In this document: positions 21,806 to 33,319 of the stretch, in pieces
Layout: each line of letters begins with the position of its first letter
Numbering within the stretch: the first letter of the stretch is position 1
DNA from: Orobanche coerulescens
Lineage: Eukaryota > Streptophyta > Magnoliopsida > Lamiales > Orobanchaceae
Assembly (NCBI GenBank): GCA_033398695.1
Contig: CM065814.1
Span: 101,000,501-101,064,500, forward strand
DNA: 64,000 nucleotides
Direction of reading: 5' to 3'
The notes under the pieces: model-generated
What the model was told of the DNA's origin: nothing
Databases searched by the model: none
The model's input: the letters and a program-made list of their open reading frames with translations, nothing else
Made by a program: the position numbers and the translations under genes

Positions 21806-23249
21806 CTTCCACTGTTACTTGCAACAATGTGGTAGGATAAACACATACTGACATCATTGACAACTCAGCTGATTTTGCCTGTTTATCACCCCCTTTTTTC
21901 TTGCCACTCATCCATTTAAGTGTAGCTTGATGTGTACCTCTAAAAACTACTCTTCTTTGGTTATAAGTGTACTCCATAGTCAGGTGTTTGAAGTCACATT
22001 TAATAACACCTAGAGTAGATAACCACTGGATGCCCAAAACCAGGTCACAACCTCCCAATGGTAGTATCAACACATCAGTAGTATAAGTGATTCCTTGGAA
22101 CTTCCATGTGAAATTCTTACACTCATGCAAACAATTCATCACAGTCCCATTAGCTACAGATACTTCCATAGGACAAATTCTCCTGAGTTTGCAACCAATT
22201 TGCTTGGCAGTGTGCAAATCCAGGAAATTGTGGGTACTTCCAGAATCAACCAACACATGGAGTATAGTCCTTCCCACAAATCCTCTCACTCTCATGGTTC
22301 TATAGGTGCTTACACCAGATAAAGCATTGAGAGATATCGATGGAGGTTCATCCATGAGGTTAGGACTCATATTAACTACTCCTTCCTCAGCCAATATCAA
22401 ATCACCATCCTCCTCTCCCAACACTACACCACTTCCAATTACTTCCAATGAAAACACTTGACCACTGCACTTGTGTCCAAGTGTGTATTTTTCATCACAG
22501 TAAAAGCACAAGTGTTTGGCCCTTTTTTCTTCCAACTCCTTTTGAGTGAGTTTCTTATAGAACCTATTGGAAGTAGCATTGTTTGGATTGGTAGTCATAG
22601 GAGTAGTATATCTAGCATTTGCCACATGACTCCTATTTGCTCCATTACTGACCACACTACTCCTAGGAGTTGGCAAAATTGGTGAATATCTACTCTTAGT
22701 AGCAATTAGGTTAGCCTCTTGCATTTTAGCATAGCAATATACTTCTGCCAAAGTTGCAGGTTTAAACATTCTAACTGCCACTCCTACTTCATCTTTCAAT
22801 CCACCAATAAACAAACTAATAGCATGCTTTTCACTCAATTCAACTTTATTAAGTAAAACTTCAAAGGAGTCCTGATATACCTGAACTGAAGTTGTATGTT
22901 TGAGATTTTTAAGTTCTACCATTGGATCCTCAAAAATTGGAGCAAATCTCTTAAGTATATTCTCCTCATATCCACTCCAATTAATCACAGTACCATGCAT
23001 TTTCATAAACTGCTGATGCCAATTCAAAGCCTTGTCAAAAACATGCATTGCCACAAGTTTGAACTTCTGAGCATCACTGTCAATATGATCCATCTCAAAA
23101 AACTGATTCACTCTATACAACCAGCCTTGAACATCTTCTCCAGAGAACTTTGGAAAGTCAACTTTAGTCAACCTGCCATAGTGACCTCCACTAGCAGCAT
23201 CCCTTTGGATTATCTCCATGACTATTTTGACCTCCCCTTGTACTAGCAC
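21723..23249 (-). CDS. Reina-like gag-protease polyprotein part
   Basis: Long open frame of 508 codons. Retrotransposon gag domain about residues 30-190 (GWLYRVNQFFEMD; WHQQFMKMHGTVINWSGYE). Variant zinc knuckle near residue 250 (CFYCDEKYTLGHKC). Retropepsin near residues 330-345 with the active motif LVDSGSTHNF. It overlaps the pol frame, and a one-base slip around 21735-21742 separates them. In relatives gag and pol form one frame, so this is probably a mutation, not programmed frameshifting. The first residues may lie further upstream (an ATG-initiated frame near 23382 is broken by stops). Confidence 0.85.
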   Translation of the reverse strand: MLVQGEVKIVMEIIQRDAASGGHYGRLTKVDFPKFSGEDVQGWLYRVNQFFEMDHIDSDAQKFKLVAMHVFDKALNWHQQFMKMHGTVINWSGYEENILKRFAPIFEDPMVELKNLKHTTSVQVYQDSFEVLLNKVELSEKHAISLFIGGLKDEVGVAVRMFKPATLAEVYCYAKMQEANLIATKSRYSPILPTPRSSVVSNGANRSHVANARYTTPMTTNPNNATSNRFYKKLTQKELEEKRAKHLCFYCDEKYTLGHKCSGQVFSLEVIGSGVVLGEEDGDLILAEEGVVNMSPNLMDEPPSISLNALSGVSTYRTMRVRGFVGRTILHVLVDSGSTHNFLDLHTAKQIGCKLRRICPMEVSVANGTVMNCLHECKNFTWKFQGITYTTDVLILPLGGCDLVLGIQWLSTLGVIKCDFKHLTMEYTYNQRRVVFRGTHQATLKWMSGKKKGGDKQAKSAELSMMSVCVYPTTLLQVTVEDDNCPAPIKAVLDEFQSVFEEPKGITS

Positions 23250-23585
23250 CTCCTCTATTCTTCAAATCAGCTATATCAGTAGACATAACAGTCATATCCT
23301 TCGTAAGTTTTTCAATAGCTGCGCCATCATAATCTCCATTGAATTAGGCGGAGATTCTATCTGAGATGTACGCGTTTGTGGTGCCATAACTAATCGGAAA
23401 GTGAATAACCGTCACCGGAGAATCTAACAACTACACCGGAATCGTAACAAACGCGCCGGAATCGCAACAAACTCGCCGGAATCATAAAAAAACTCGCTGG
23501 AATCGTAACAAACTCGTCGGAATCGTAACAATAGCAACTCGCCGGAATCGTATTCTGAGCACCAGGAAAGTGCTCTGATACCAAT

Positions 23586-23922
23586 TGATACAAACGTTTA
23601 GAAATCAATGAAGAAATGAAACGCTCAATCAATTAGCAACAAACACTATTAGGAATCCGTAGCAATGAGAAACAGTATCCGAAAAAGGCTTGTTATTGGA
23701 TAGATGAAGTTTGTTACAATGGAATGAACAAAAAAGATTCTAGAGAGAAATTCAGTTACAAATCAAGATGATAAAAAATGACAAATGAAGGTAAAATGAG
23801 TATTTAAAGGTCGTTGAGGTTGAGGCGGTGGAGATAGTTAAGCTGCCAAAAAATAGTCAACTCCCGTCCTTTGACCTTCAGAATTGACATATTTAAGCTT
23901 TGATATATTCTACCTTGTAACA
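23586..23922 (-). repeat. Reina-like 5' LTR
   Basis: 337 bp, aligned end to end with 18603-18940; about nine differences by eye, several clustered in the last 40 bases. Confidence 0.9.
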
Positions 23923-24084
23923 ATGACATAATATCCCATTACAGTACAAAGTCGTGAAGCTACTAAAGCTTAGTAACAAAGTGAAAGAAAGAGAGAAATT
24001 GAATATTTGAAATCCCCAACCCAATTCATCTTCCATGTCGAAATCACTTCTCTTCCGTAAATCAACAATTTTCCTCCTCAAAAC
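23923..24084. promoter_or_regulatory. Remaining proximal upstream sequence of the GGH gene
   Basis: 162 bp of single-copy-looking sequence between the Reina LTR and the MITE. It includes GAAAGAAAGAGAGAAATTG and a pyrimidine-rich segment like a plant 5' leader. The right 8 bases (CTCAAAAC, 24077-24084) are the left MITE target duplicate. No certain TATA box. Confidence 0.45.
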
Positions 24085-24715
24085 TAGGGTTGGAAATTTT
24101 CAAACCCGAAACCCGTGAAACCGACCGGAACCGAACTGAAATTCTCGGTTCGGTTCGGTTCCTGAGTGTTGAAATTATTTAATTTTTTGGAACCGAACCC
24201 GAATTTAGAAATTCGATTCGGGTTCGGTTCCTGCAAAAAAAATTCACAAAAACCCGAAATTACCTATTTACCTTTTTTTTTATTAACATTAGTTAATTTA
24301 TAAAGAAAAATAAAAAAAATCCTAGAAGTATACCGTCTTACTTAATTTATTGAAGTTGTTCTTTCTTTTGTTCTTTCATTTTGTTTGATATTTTGATTGT
24401 ATCAACTAAACATTCAATATCAGATCTTCACCGCCTTATTTTTAATTGAATTATTGTTGTTTAGAAATTTAAATTGGAGTCAAACTTTGTTTTTAAAGAC
24501 TATTGTTGTTTAAAATTAAATTTTTAGATTGAACATTTAATAGATTCATATGTATACGAAAAAATAAAACCGAAATATTATCGGAATCGAACCGAAAATT
24601 TCGGTTCGAGTTGTGTTCGATTCCGAATGAAAAAAATATGTAACTGAACCCGAAATACATTCGGTTCGAATTTGGTTTCTGAAAAAAAAAAAAAAAACGA
24701 TTTTTGATAGCCCTA
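24085..24715. mobile_element. hAT-like MITE directly upstream of GGH
   Basis: Ends TAGGGTTGG... and ...ATAGCCCTA, short inverted termini, with 8-bp flanks CTCAAAAC / CTCACAAC (7 of 8 match). Inside are repeated CGGTTCGGTTC / GAACCGAACC blocks and AT-rich DNA, with a run of A at about 24682-24696. It has no coding frame. Its right end is 28 bp from the first GGH ATG. Confidence 0.72.
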
Positions 24716-24743
24716 CTCACAACCACCATTACTACCTGCATCA

Positions 24744-27700
24744 ATGGCGCCACTTCCTCCTCCGTCTCAGCCGTCTACGTCAGCCTCCGCCGCCAGTAAC
24801 TCCAACTCCACTTCCTCATCCTCTCTCCAGCCGATTCCCTTCTCCTCCGTCGCCGCTGCCGCTGCATCCTCTTCCAGCATGAATTTTCTATGGATCCCAC
24901 TCCTCATAGCTCTTTCCAAGGAGCTCACTGCTTCCGCCAACGCCAACTCTACCGAATCACCGCTTCTATTGCCCAGTGAGATCGATGCTTTCGGTACGGT
25001 TCCACGGTGCCCCGCCGGGGACCCTAATCTCAACTTCCGCCCTGTGATCGGAATCCTTAGCCACCCTGGGGATGGCGCCTCCGGCCGCCTCAACAACGCT
25101 TCTAATGTCTCGTACGTCGCTGCTTCTTATGTGAAGTTTGTTGAGTCTGCTGGTGCTAGGGTTATTCCTCTTATCTTCAATGAACCTACTGAGGTTCTTT
25201 ACGAAGTAATTCACCTCTTGCTTTCTATGTTTCCTGCTGCTGATTTGGTGTTATTATGGATATGTATTTTTTTATATTACTGATTAAAATGGTTGTTGAT
25301 CTACGCCTCTGCTCATGAAAATTATTATAGCATCCAATAGTACATTTATGGCAAGCACCTTCACCCGCACTCTATTGTGCAGTGAGAGTATATAGTGGTG
25401 AACTTGAGTCAGTTGGTCGTGCCTGTACGGCTACTGAATAAGGGATTAATGATGTTGATATTGTATAATACAACTATTCTCATGCTGCTGATTTGGTGTT
25501 ATTATGGATATGTATTTTTTTATATTACTGATTAAAATGGTTGTTGATCTACGCCTCTGCTCATGAAAATTATTATAGCATCCAATAGTAAATTTATGGC
25601 AAGCACCTTCACCCGCACTCTATTGTGCAGTGAGAGTATATAGTGGTGAACTTGAGTCAGTTGGTCGTGCCTGTACGGCTACTGAATAAGGGATTAATGA
25701 TGTTGATATTGTATAATACAACTATTCTCATGCTGCTGATTTGGTGTTATTATGGATATGTATTTTTTTATATTACTGATTAAAATGGTTGTTGATCTAC
25801 GCCTCTGCTCATGAAAATTATTATAGCATCCAATAGTAAATTTATGGCAAGCACCTTCACCCGCACTCTATTGTGCAGTGAGAGTATATAGTGGTGAACT
25901 TGAGTCAGTTGGTCGTGCCTGTACGGCTACTGAATAAGGGATTAATGATGTTGATATTGTATAATACAACTATTCTCATGATTAAGGAAAATCTGAACGA
26001 GGATTCTACGTATCTTTTTGTCACTATTATTATTTTGCTATTGCAAGGAGAGAGGCAACACCCAACTGTTCCAGGTTTTTACTTCTAATAAAAACTACGG
26101 TAATAGTTGTGTCAGGTCCGTCAGAGGTTGTACAAATATCAGTTTTTCAGATTTTTTTTTTCGTTTTTTTAGTTCTTTTAGCTTTTAATATGATTTTTTA
26201 AGGTTTCAGTGTTTTTTTTTTTTTTTTCATTTTTTGGATTCTTAGTTATCTTTTTTCTTCTTAAATTTTGTTGAAGGGGACCGTCTGATGGTTCAAGATC
26301 CATTAGACGGTGTACGGTGTGACAAGAGTGTGCCTCAAAAATTAGACGATGAATAACATGTAAAAGGTGTCTGGAGCAGTGTTACCTAATTCTCTACCAC
26401 CCCCCTCGTTCCACGAACCGGAACGCACGTACCAGAACGCGGTGCATTCGCGTATTGGATCTCCATATCCGGCGACCCCAAATATGTAGGCTTTCTCCAT
26501 ATTCGGTGAACTGGACTTGGAGAAGGAAGACAACAGTGGGAGGAAAAAGAGAACGCATCTGACTAACTGCTCAATTTCCAGAATAAAACAGTTTATTTTT
26601 GTACCTTTTTATTTAACTATTTCCCTTTTCTTAACCTATTCCTTTTATATATTGTGGTTTATCTTCTCATAATTTTTAATAAACTTACACTTACTGTGTA
26701 TTTTTTTGTAAACGTTGGATGATATTGATATGAATATAAGAAAATATATATAATTATAACATGATATAAATTAAAATATATAAGTGATCAAATATATATA
26801 ATAAAAATTATAAAAAATAAAATACTAGCGTACTGTGAAGAATGAATTCGTGTACCGCATCCTAAAAAAACTTCCCGACTAAGCCTACCCCCAACGTACC
26901 GCGTTCCGGTATATGTAGCGTACCATGTCCTGGTACGTGTTCCGCGTACCGAAACGTACCGCGAACCAGGTAACATCGGTCTGGAGAGTCATTTTCCATC
27001 TCTATAGCTTCATCAGAATTTCCAGTTCGTATAGTCATAAAAGGAACATGCAATAGACTTGTCTTTAGTGAGAGTTTAGTTTCTTGCTTTATTCGCTTCT
27101 GAGGAAGAAACTATACTGAAATAAATTATGAAATTCTGTTTTCTGCCACTCAATCACACATTAAACAAACAAAACATGGAGAAAAGTGGTGTCTCGTATG
27201 TATCAACCTGGAGGTTACATTTGCTTTTATGATCTAGCTCATCTCATAGTTGCTAAAGTTCTGCTTCATTGGTGCTTTTCAGCATTGTCTAGTCAATCAC
27301 ATCTTTCAGTTGAAATGTGTTGATTCTGCCAGATATGGATAGCCTTTGTCCTCAAAGGTGTTCCAATGCAATGTATAAAAGGTGATCATTTCATTTCATA
27401 TTGGTGAAATTTTGCTTCACACAATCTTTTTATATTGCTTCAACAAGGATCATTAGCAAAATAATTGCTGCTGACTAAATTTTATAATTTGTTAAGTAAA
27501 CATAGATTCATGTAACCCTAAATTGCCAGAGTTAACTTGTAATTTTTTGTTTCAGAAACTCAATTTGGTTAATGGAGTAATCTTCACAGGCGGGCGGGCC
27601 AAAAGTGGTCTCTACTATGAGGTTGTTCAGTCGATATTTAAGGTACTTGACCATCTCTATGACTTGCTCTAAAATAGAAACAACATTTTTCTCTTCCTGA

Positions 27701-30700
27701 TCCAATGGGAAATGAAATGATAAACATCCTGTATTTTTTAGTTTTCTGAACTTGTGGTCATATATTTTTGTTCTCACTTGATGCTGAAGTAGCTAAGAAT
27801 GCCTTTGTTGCAATAAATGAATGAATGCCACATCAATGCTTCTCAAATCGTATAGCAATCAAGAATTTAAGGTGCTTTTGTTTATCCTATCACAAATGTA
27901 ATGAACTGCTGAGTCTGATTAATTGTTGGTTCTTTTGTTGATGGTAGTGATTAATTTGTGCAAGAATTTTTCAAGTTTGAAGTTGAAGACGTGTTTAGTT
28001 ATTTTCTAGATGACCGAACAGTAAGTTTTATCTGATCTGATCTTGCATGCTATGTTGAAACATAAGGCTTTAGTAAATGTTATTGAGCGGGGTAATTTAT
28101 CATGTAAAGTTGTCAATGAATGTTCTTATTCAAAGAAAAATAGATGCCAGAGGGAAATGGCATATTTAAATTATGACTGTTTCTTTATCTCTTTTGTGCA
28201 GAGTGTTCTGAAAAAGAACGATGCTGGAGATCATTTCCCGTTGCTCGCCATATGCTTAGGTTTTGAACTGTTAACTATGATAGTCAGCGAGGTAAGCTGT
28301 CTGGAAATATGCACACATATTAACAACACTTAAAAATGAGACCCTCCTACCACCCCATGTACGTCCCCTCCCTCTGGGTGGAGAGAAAAAACTCAAAAAG
28401 AGAGTCATGATGAATTTCAGTTTCTTATGGGTATGGAATTGCAAGCATTAGCTTCCAACTTTTATTCTATTTTTTAACTTTCAAGAAATCCATGATTGGA
28501 GTGTATAATGAAGACTTTGGAATTTGGATTAGGAGAAGGCTGGTAATTTTCACTTGTATTAAGTAATTGGGCAATGCATGTGTTCTCCTGTCTCCTGCCT
28601 GCGTTCTGCTATACATGAGATGATTTGTGAACTGCTTATCATTGTGGTTTAAAGTTCCTCATTATATGCTTCCAACACATGCCAATTTGACTTACAGCAG
28701 TTCCTGTCTTGAAGCTTGTTTCTTATATATTTCGGCTGATTGAGCCTTTAGTTTATATTTCATCTTCACAACCGTGGATTAGTTTAATTAGCTTCGACTT
28801 GTTACTCAATGTAAGTTTTACATTTCCATTATTGGTTACAGGACAGAAGCATCCTCGAGGAATTCAATGCAAAAAATCAAGCTTCTACATTGCAATTCAT
28901 GAAAAACATAAAGATAAATGGATCCATGTTCCAAAGGTAGTACCTGCAGTTAATTTGACAAGCAAGTTTCAGTTTGTTTTTGGTATGTAATCATTTCGAC
29001 CGTAGCCTGACATTATAATTGCAGTTCACTCGAGTAATGATTTTTTGACATGCTAGACTTCCATGAAAATGAATTGCTTATATTGTCCGTGACATGTCAC
29101 CACTTTAGTCTATTTGGTTTATAGTTGTTACCCTGAAATTGGTTAATTTTTTTATTGATGCAAGTATGACTCCCATTACCTCTGTTCGCAGCCCAGTAGT
29201 GTTAACATCTTACTCTTTGGGGTTTTAATGTACTGACGACAAACAGAAGTATAAAATCCAGGCTCTATAATGCTGAAATTAGATGTCCGACTGGAAATTT
29301 TAATGAACTTTAGTTCAAGCAGATGAAAAAAAAAACTATTGTTGGTTTTGAGTGATGAAAGAACCCCATTGCAGTAATTTTTGGGTCCCATGTGTGAATT
29401 GTCAATTTCTGAATAAATTTCCAGGCAACCATGTTTCTGAGTTGAGTGCTCAGGAATCATTACTGCAAGCCAGATTTCTGCATGTTTCTGGATAGACTGA
29501 ATTCATAGCAAGGTCATGGCCCTTTATGATAAGGACCATTCAGATATTAAGCCCTAATTCTTATTTAGTTTGCTTGTGCTGGTCTAATAATATAACAAGA
29601 TCAAATGGCCGTAGTTCCAGTTGCCTCATAACAAACAAATCATGTCTCACGTGAGTTCAAATTGCTGCAGTAGTTGTAAGCTGATGTATGCAGCTTTATG
29701 AGCTTTTAATCTCTTCCTCTCTTCATCTATGTTGTTTTCATGTATTATTTTCTATTGGAGTGTGAATCTTTGACTGTTAGACTGGAAGTGGACGACTATA
29801 AAAAACTTCTATTACTTCATCTCTATATGTTCGCAGGGCCTGTCTTACCTAACTTACCTTTTTAATCTTTGGATATCTGCTGGATCTTATCTATATATGC
29901 TTCACCTTTTATTAAACAAATGGTGGCACTTACTATCTAGATTTTGGAGATTAGGATGCAAATAATTATTTTTCAACTGATATACCAATAAGCCCTCGTG
30001 TGATTCACTTTTGCTTTTATTTGTATCATTGTTTTTTATTATATTTTCAGAGGTACTAGTTTCCCAATGCTCCTCTGGGAAGGTGAATATTGTTCTACCT
30101 AGATGCGTACTAAACCATTTTGAGAGATGTGTTGATTGTATCTGTTGCCATCACTGATTGGAAGTATTTGATAGTGAACATTTGGTAATTCCCTTTGCAG
30201 GTTTCCTCCGGCTTTGCTAAAGAAGCTGAGTACAGAATGCCTTGTGATGCAAACTCATCGTGTAAGTGCAGTTCCATATCTGTTGTTCTATGAAGTTTGT
30301 CTTATGTTGTCTATATCCTGCTGGATGACTGTAGAAAAAATCTGGACGACCAGCAATGTGGTTATGCATTAGAATAAAGTGCTCTAGAGTAATTCCCTTC
30401 AAGCACTAAAAAATGACACATTTACTGCACACCCCCTGTCCCCAATAGAAGAAAAAATAGTGGCATATACTTGTGTTGTGCTTTGACAGTAATATATTAG
30501 GTATATTCATTGGAATTTTCTATTGTGTAAAGCAACTATGGCTTTGAATTGCAGTCTTATGCCTGCCAATCAGGAAGTGTTGCGTCAATATGGTTTGCTG
30601 AAATATGAAGTAGTATCTGACAGTTCTAGTGGCAAGCTTCTTCTTTGCCTTTTTCCCATTGGCTGGATTCTAGTGGAGAAAATATATAACTAAATGTCTT

Positions 30701-32585
30701 ATGTCCATCCTTCTATACCTTTTAAGACAAGTTCACTTCTTTTAAGCAGCTTGTATGTTGATTTCCTGTCCAAGGTCTTAAATTGCGGCTTGGAATCACT
30801 GTATACCTCTTTGGAGTCCTGATCTGGCCTAAGCCAGTCATCTCATCCCCTTTTGTTATCCAATGGCTTGCACTTGTTGCTGAATTTTTGTCACGACTGT
30901 CAACCAACCAGAAGTGAGTTTCCAATGCAGCCAACCCAGCAAAAAAGCCAAGTAAAAGAATAAACATACTGATTTGATTTTTGTTGAATAGCAAAAACAA
31001 ATTTAATTGGAAATGTTACCTGCATGGGTTTAGGATGCATAAAAGATGCATTTTCGAGTTCGACCATTCCACCCTGAACATGGGCATCTGCATCTCCGGA
31101 GGCAGCAGTGAATACACATATGCTGATATAATTCAAATTATTAAATGCCTCATTATCTGGTGTGGGTAGATCTATCTAGTAAAGCAGATATGCAAATGCT
31201 GATCGGATCAAACATATCCATTAGAGGACTGCTGAAGGCAATTATAGAGAGAATGATTAGTACAAAATGAATGAGACGATTTACCTTAGAAGCCTCAGTG
31301 TACTCAGCTGAGGACATACCAAACAAGTTTTGTTTCCTTGTATCATTTTTTTTTGCCTCGTATGCTCAAGGTCTTTGATCAGTTGATTCTTTCAGGCAAA
31401 CAACCTGTTTAAATTCCCATGTAATATTTCTGCAGATATGCAGCTATTTTGCCAGCTGATAATTATGTAGCATATTTTTTCCTTCTATAATTTCTTCCTC
31501 CTATGACCATTTCATTTCCTCTGTGCACTGTGCGACAGTATGGTGTTTCACCTGAAAAGTTCCAAACGAGCAAGAATCTTTGTACATTCTTTGAGATCTT
31601 AACAACTAGTTCTGATCGAAATGACAAGGTATCTCAGGTACCACGACTGTGGTACTAGTCTTACTTCCATTAGTGCTACCTTGGGTTTATCTTCAGTACA
31701 TTTCTTGGCATGTGAGATTTGCTCTTATCGCCTTCCGTATGATCAATTTGTATTAGGTCTATGTTTCGACAATTCAGGCACACAGTTACCCGGTGACTGC
31801 TGTTCAGTGGCACCCAGAGGTATCATCTTTATTAATGTATTCGAATTTTCATTTCCATGGAGGAGTCTATATCTGTTTGGTTTAGGTATTATCTTGAATT
31901 CTCGATACAAATAAACTTACATGTTAGAAGTCGGTTAAACCTTTTTGTTTGAAAGTCCAGAAAAATGCTTTCGAGTGGGGCTTATCAGGGATTCCACACT
32001 CGGAAGATGCAGTTCAAGTCACTCAACATGTTGCTAACTTTATTGTGAGGTAATATTCTTGGGACCCTTAGAGTGGACAAGTGCACTGTTGTCATATCCT
32101 TCAAATGGAGAAAAAAACGTAGCTCCGAAAGAAAATGTTTTTGCCAATATTCACCTTGATCAAGAATCAAGCAGTACATTCAATCCAATTCGTTAAATCG
32201 TACTGTGACTCGTTCTTTATTATGTGCTTGAATTTGTATTAGCTGTTTGGATCCACACAGTATCTATATTTGAATCTTTGAAGTTTTAATACTGTCTTCC
32301 CTTGTATCCAATCTGCCAGAGAGGCTAGGATGTCGATGAACAGACCACCTGCGTGGGAAGTACTTGACAACCTCATTTATAATTACATCCCCACATATTG
32401 CGGAAAGGCTGGGTGACTCTCTCTCCCTCTCTCTCCTTTTTTTTTTTTTTCTTTTCTTTTCTTTTCCTTTGCTGAGGTGGATTATTTTATACAAGGGGAA
32501 AAATCATTAATAAATTTGTTTCCATGTTTGCAGGAGGGGTTTTGACGAGGTTTACATTTTCAGCAGCTACCCTGGTGATCCCTAA
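24744..32585 (+). CDS. GGH: Gamma-glutamyl hydrolase, ten exons
   Basis: Removes glutamates from folate polyglutamates, in plants mainly in the vacuole. Exons: 24744-25205, 27556-27642, 28202-28291, 28842-28936, 30201-30261, 31539-31628, 31757-31819, 31961-32049, 32320-32412, 32534-32585. All junctions are GT/AG and the phases agree, giving 393 residues. Conserved blocks: RPVIGILSHPGDGASGRL, LVNGVIFTGG, nucleophile Cys201 in AICLGFEL, and His314 with Glu316 in QWHPE. A hydrophobic signal segment starts at Met46 (MNFLWIPLLIAL). Starting at that ATG (24879) gives 348 residues, the usual plant length; the first 45 residues are Ser/Ala/Pro-rich and may be an extension or untranslated. No break was seen. 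Intron 1 (2350 bp) carries a tandem repeat and a MITE. Confidence 0.95.
25235..25978. repeat. Three 248-bp tandem repeats in GGH intron 1
   Basis: Units start TGCTGCTGATTTGGTG at 25235, 25483 and 25731 and are nearly identical. The array begins 29 bp inside the intron, after the donor at 25206. Each unit carries several stop codons in all useful frames. Confidence 0.95.
26377..26978. mobile_element. hAT-like MITE in GGH intron 1
   Basis: Begins CAGTGTTACCTAATTC and ends AACCAGGTAACATCG (inverted termini), with perfect 8-bp flanks GTCTGGAG (26369-26376 and 26979-26986). Ends are GC-rich with repeated CGTACC/GGTACG motifs; the centre is AT-rich. No transposase frame. Confidence 0.8.
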
Positions 32586-33177
32586 ATGGAAACTTGTAAA
32601 CCGACACCATAAATGGAAGACATTATATGATATTTATGTTGGTGCTTATTAAAAAGGTAAATGATACTGAATATTCCAGAGAGGGGGGGGGGGGGGGAAT
32701 ATATCACGACTTTCTCTAGGCTTTTAGGACCTTCATAATGGTTCGTTTAATCCGCCTTAGGTCCTTGGTTGTAAGTACAAGTCTAGAGTGAAGTAAATAC
32801 TTGAAAATTGGTCAAAATTCAAAAGGAATGAGAACTGGGATTTAAATTACACATTGGCAACATTATTAATATATAATTGTACTAGTTTTGGTATCACACT
32901 CATTTTGGTGTAACACCATATTAATATTATAATATTTAAATATTAAATTATATATATACTATTCTTTTTCCTAAATTGAATAGTAAATTTTAATTGATTA
33001 CATTCTACATTCATTGAATTGTTAATACATTGGAATTTTACTTACTTATATCAAATTAAAAAACAAAATAGAGTTCTAATTAGTTAATTATACACTTAAT
33101 TACTTATCTGTATGTTAGTGGTTTTATATTTAAGTGTAACACATATTTTGGTATACCACTATATGAATATTAGAATA
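32586..33177. other. GGH 3' untranslated region and AT-rich spacer
   Basis: Contains a 15-base G run (32683-32697), then AT-rich DNA with a repeated TTTTGGTRTAMCAC-like motif near 32888-32925 and 33145-33165. No coding signal. The exact poly(A) site cannot be placed. Confidence 0.6.
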
Positions 33178-33319
33178 TATTAAAATATTAAATTATAATT
33201 ATTCCTATCTCTTCTCTAATATTGAATTAGAGTGAATTTCATGTCATACCAATTCTGATGTAATACAACAATAACAATAATTTTATATAATTTAATATAA
33301 TAATATTAATAATATCTTA

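Larger units (their letters stand above)
18603..23922 (-). mobile_element. Reina-like chromovirus (Ty3/gypsy), nearly complete, inactivated
   Basis: LTRs of about 338 bp at 18603-18940 and 23586-23922 (TGATACAAAC...CTTGTAACA), roughly 97 per cent identical by eye. Primer site ATTGGTATCAGAGCAC (minus strand, 23570-23585). Flanks are ATTAC and ATGAC, a 4/5 match for a target duplication. Gag-protease and pol frames follow in gypsy order and end with a chromodomain. Short LTRs and a 5.3-kb length suggest Reina; the lineage is inferred from size and the chromodomain. At least two stops and three frameshifts inactivate it. Confidence 0.9.
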
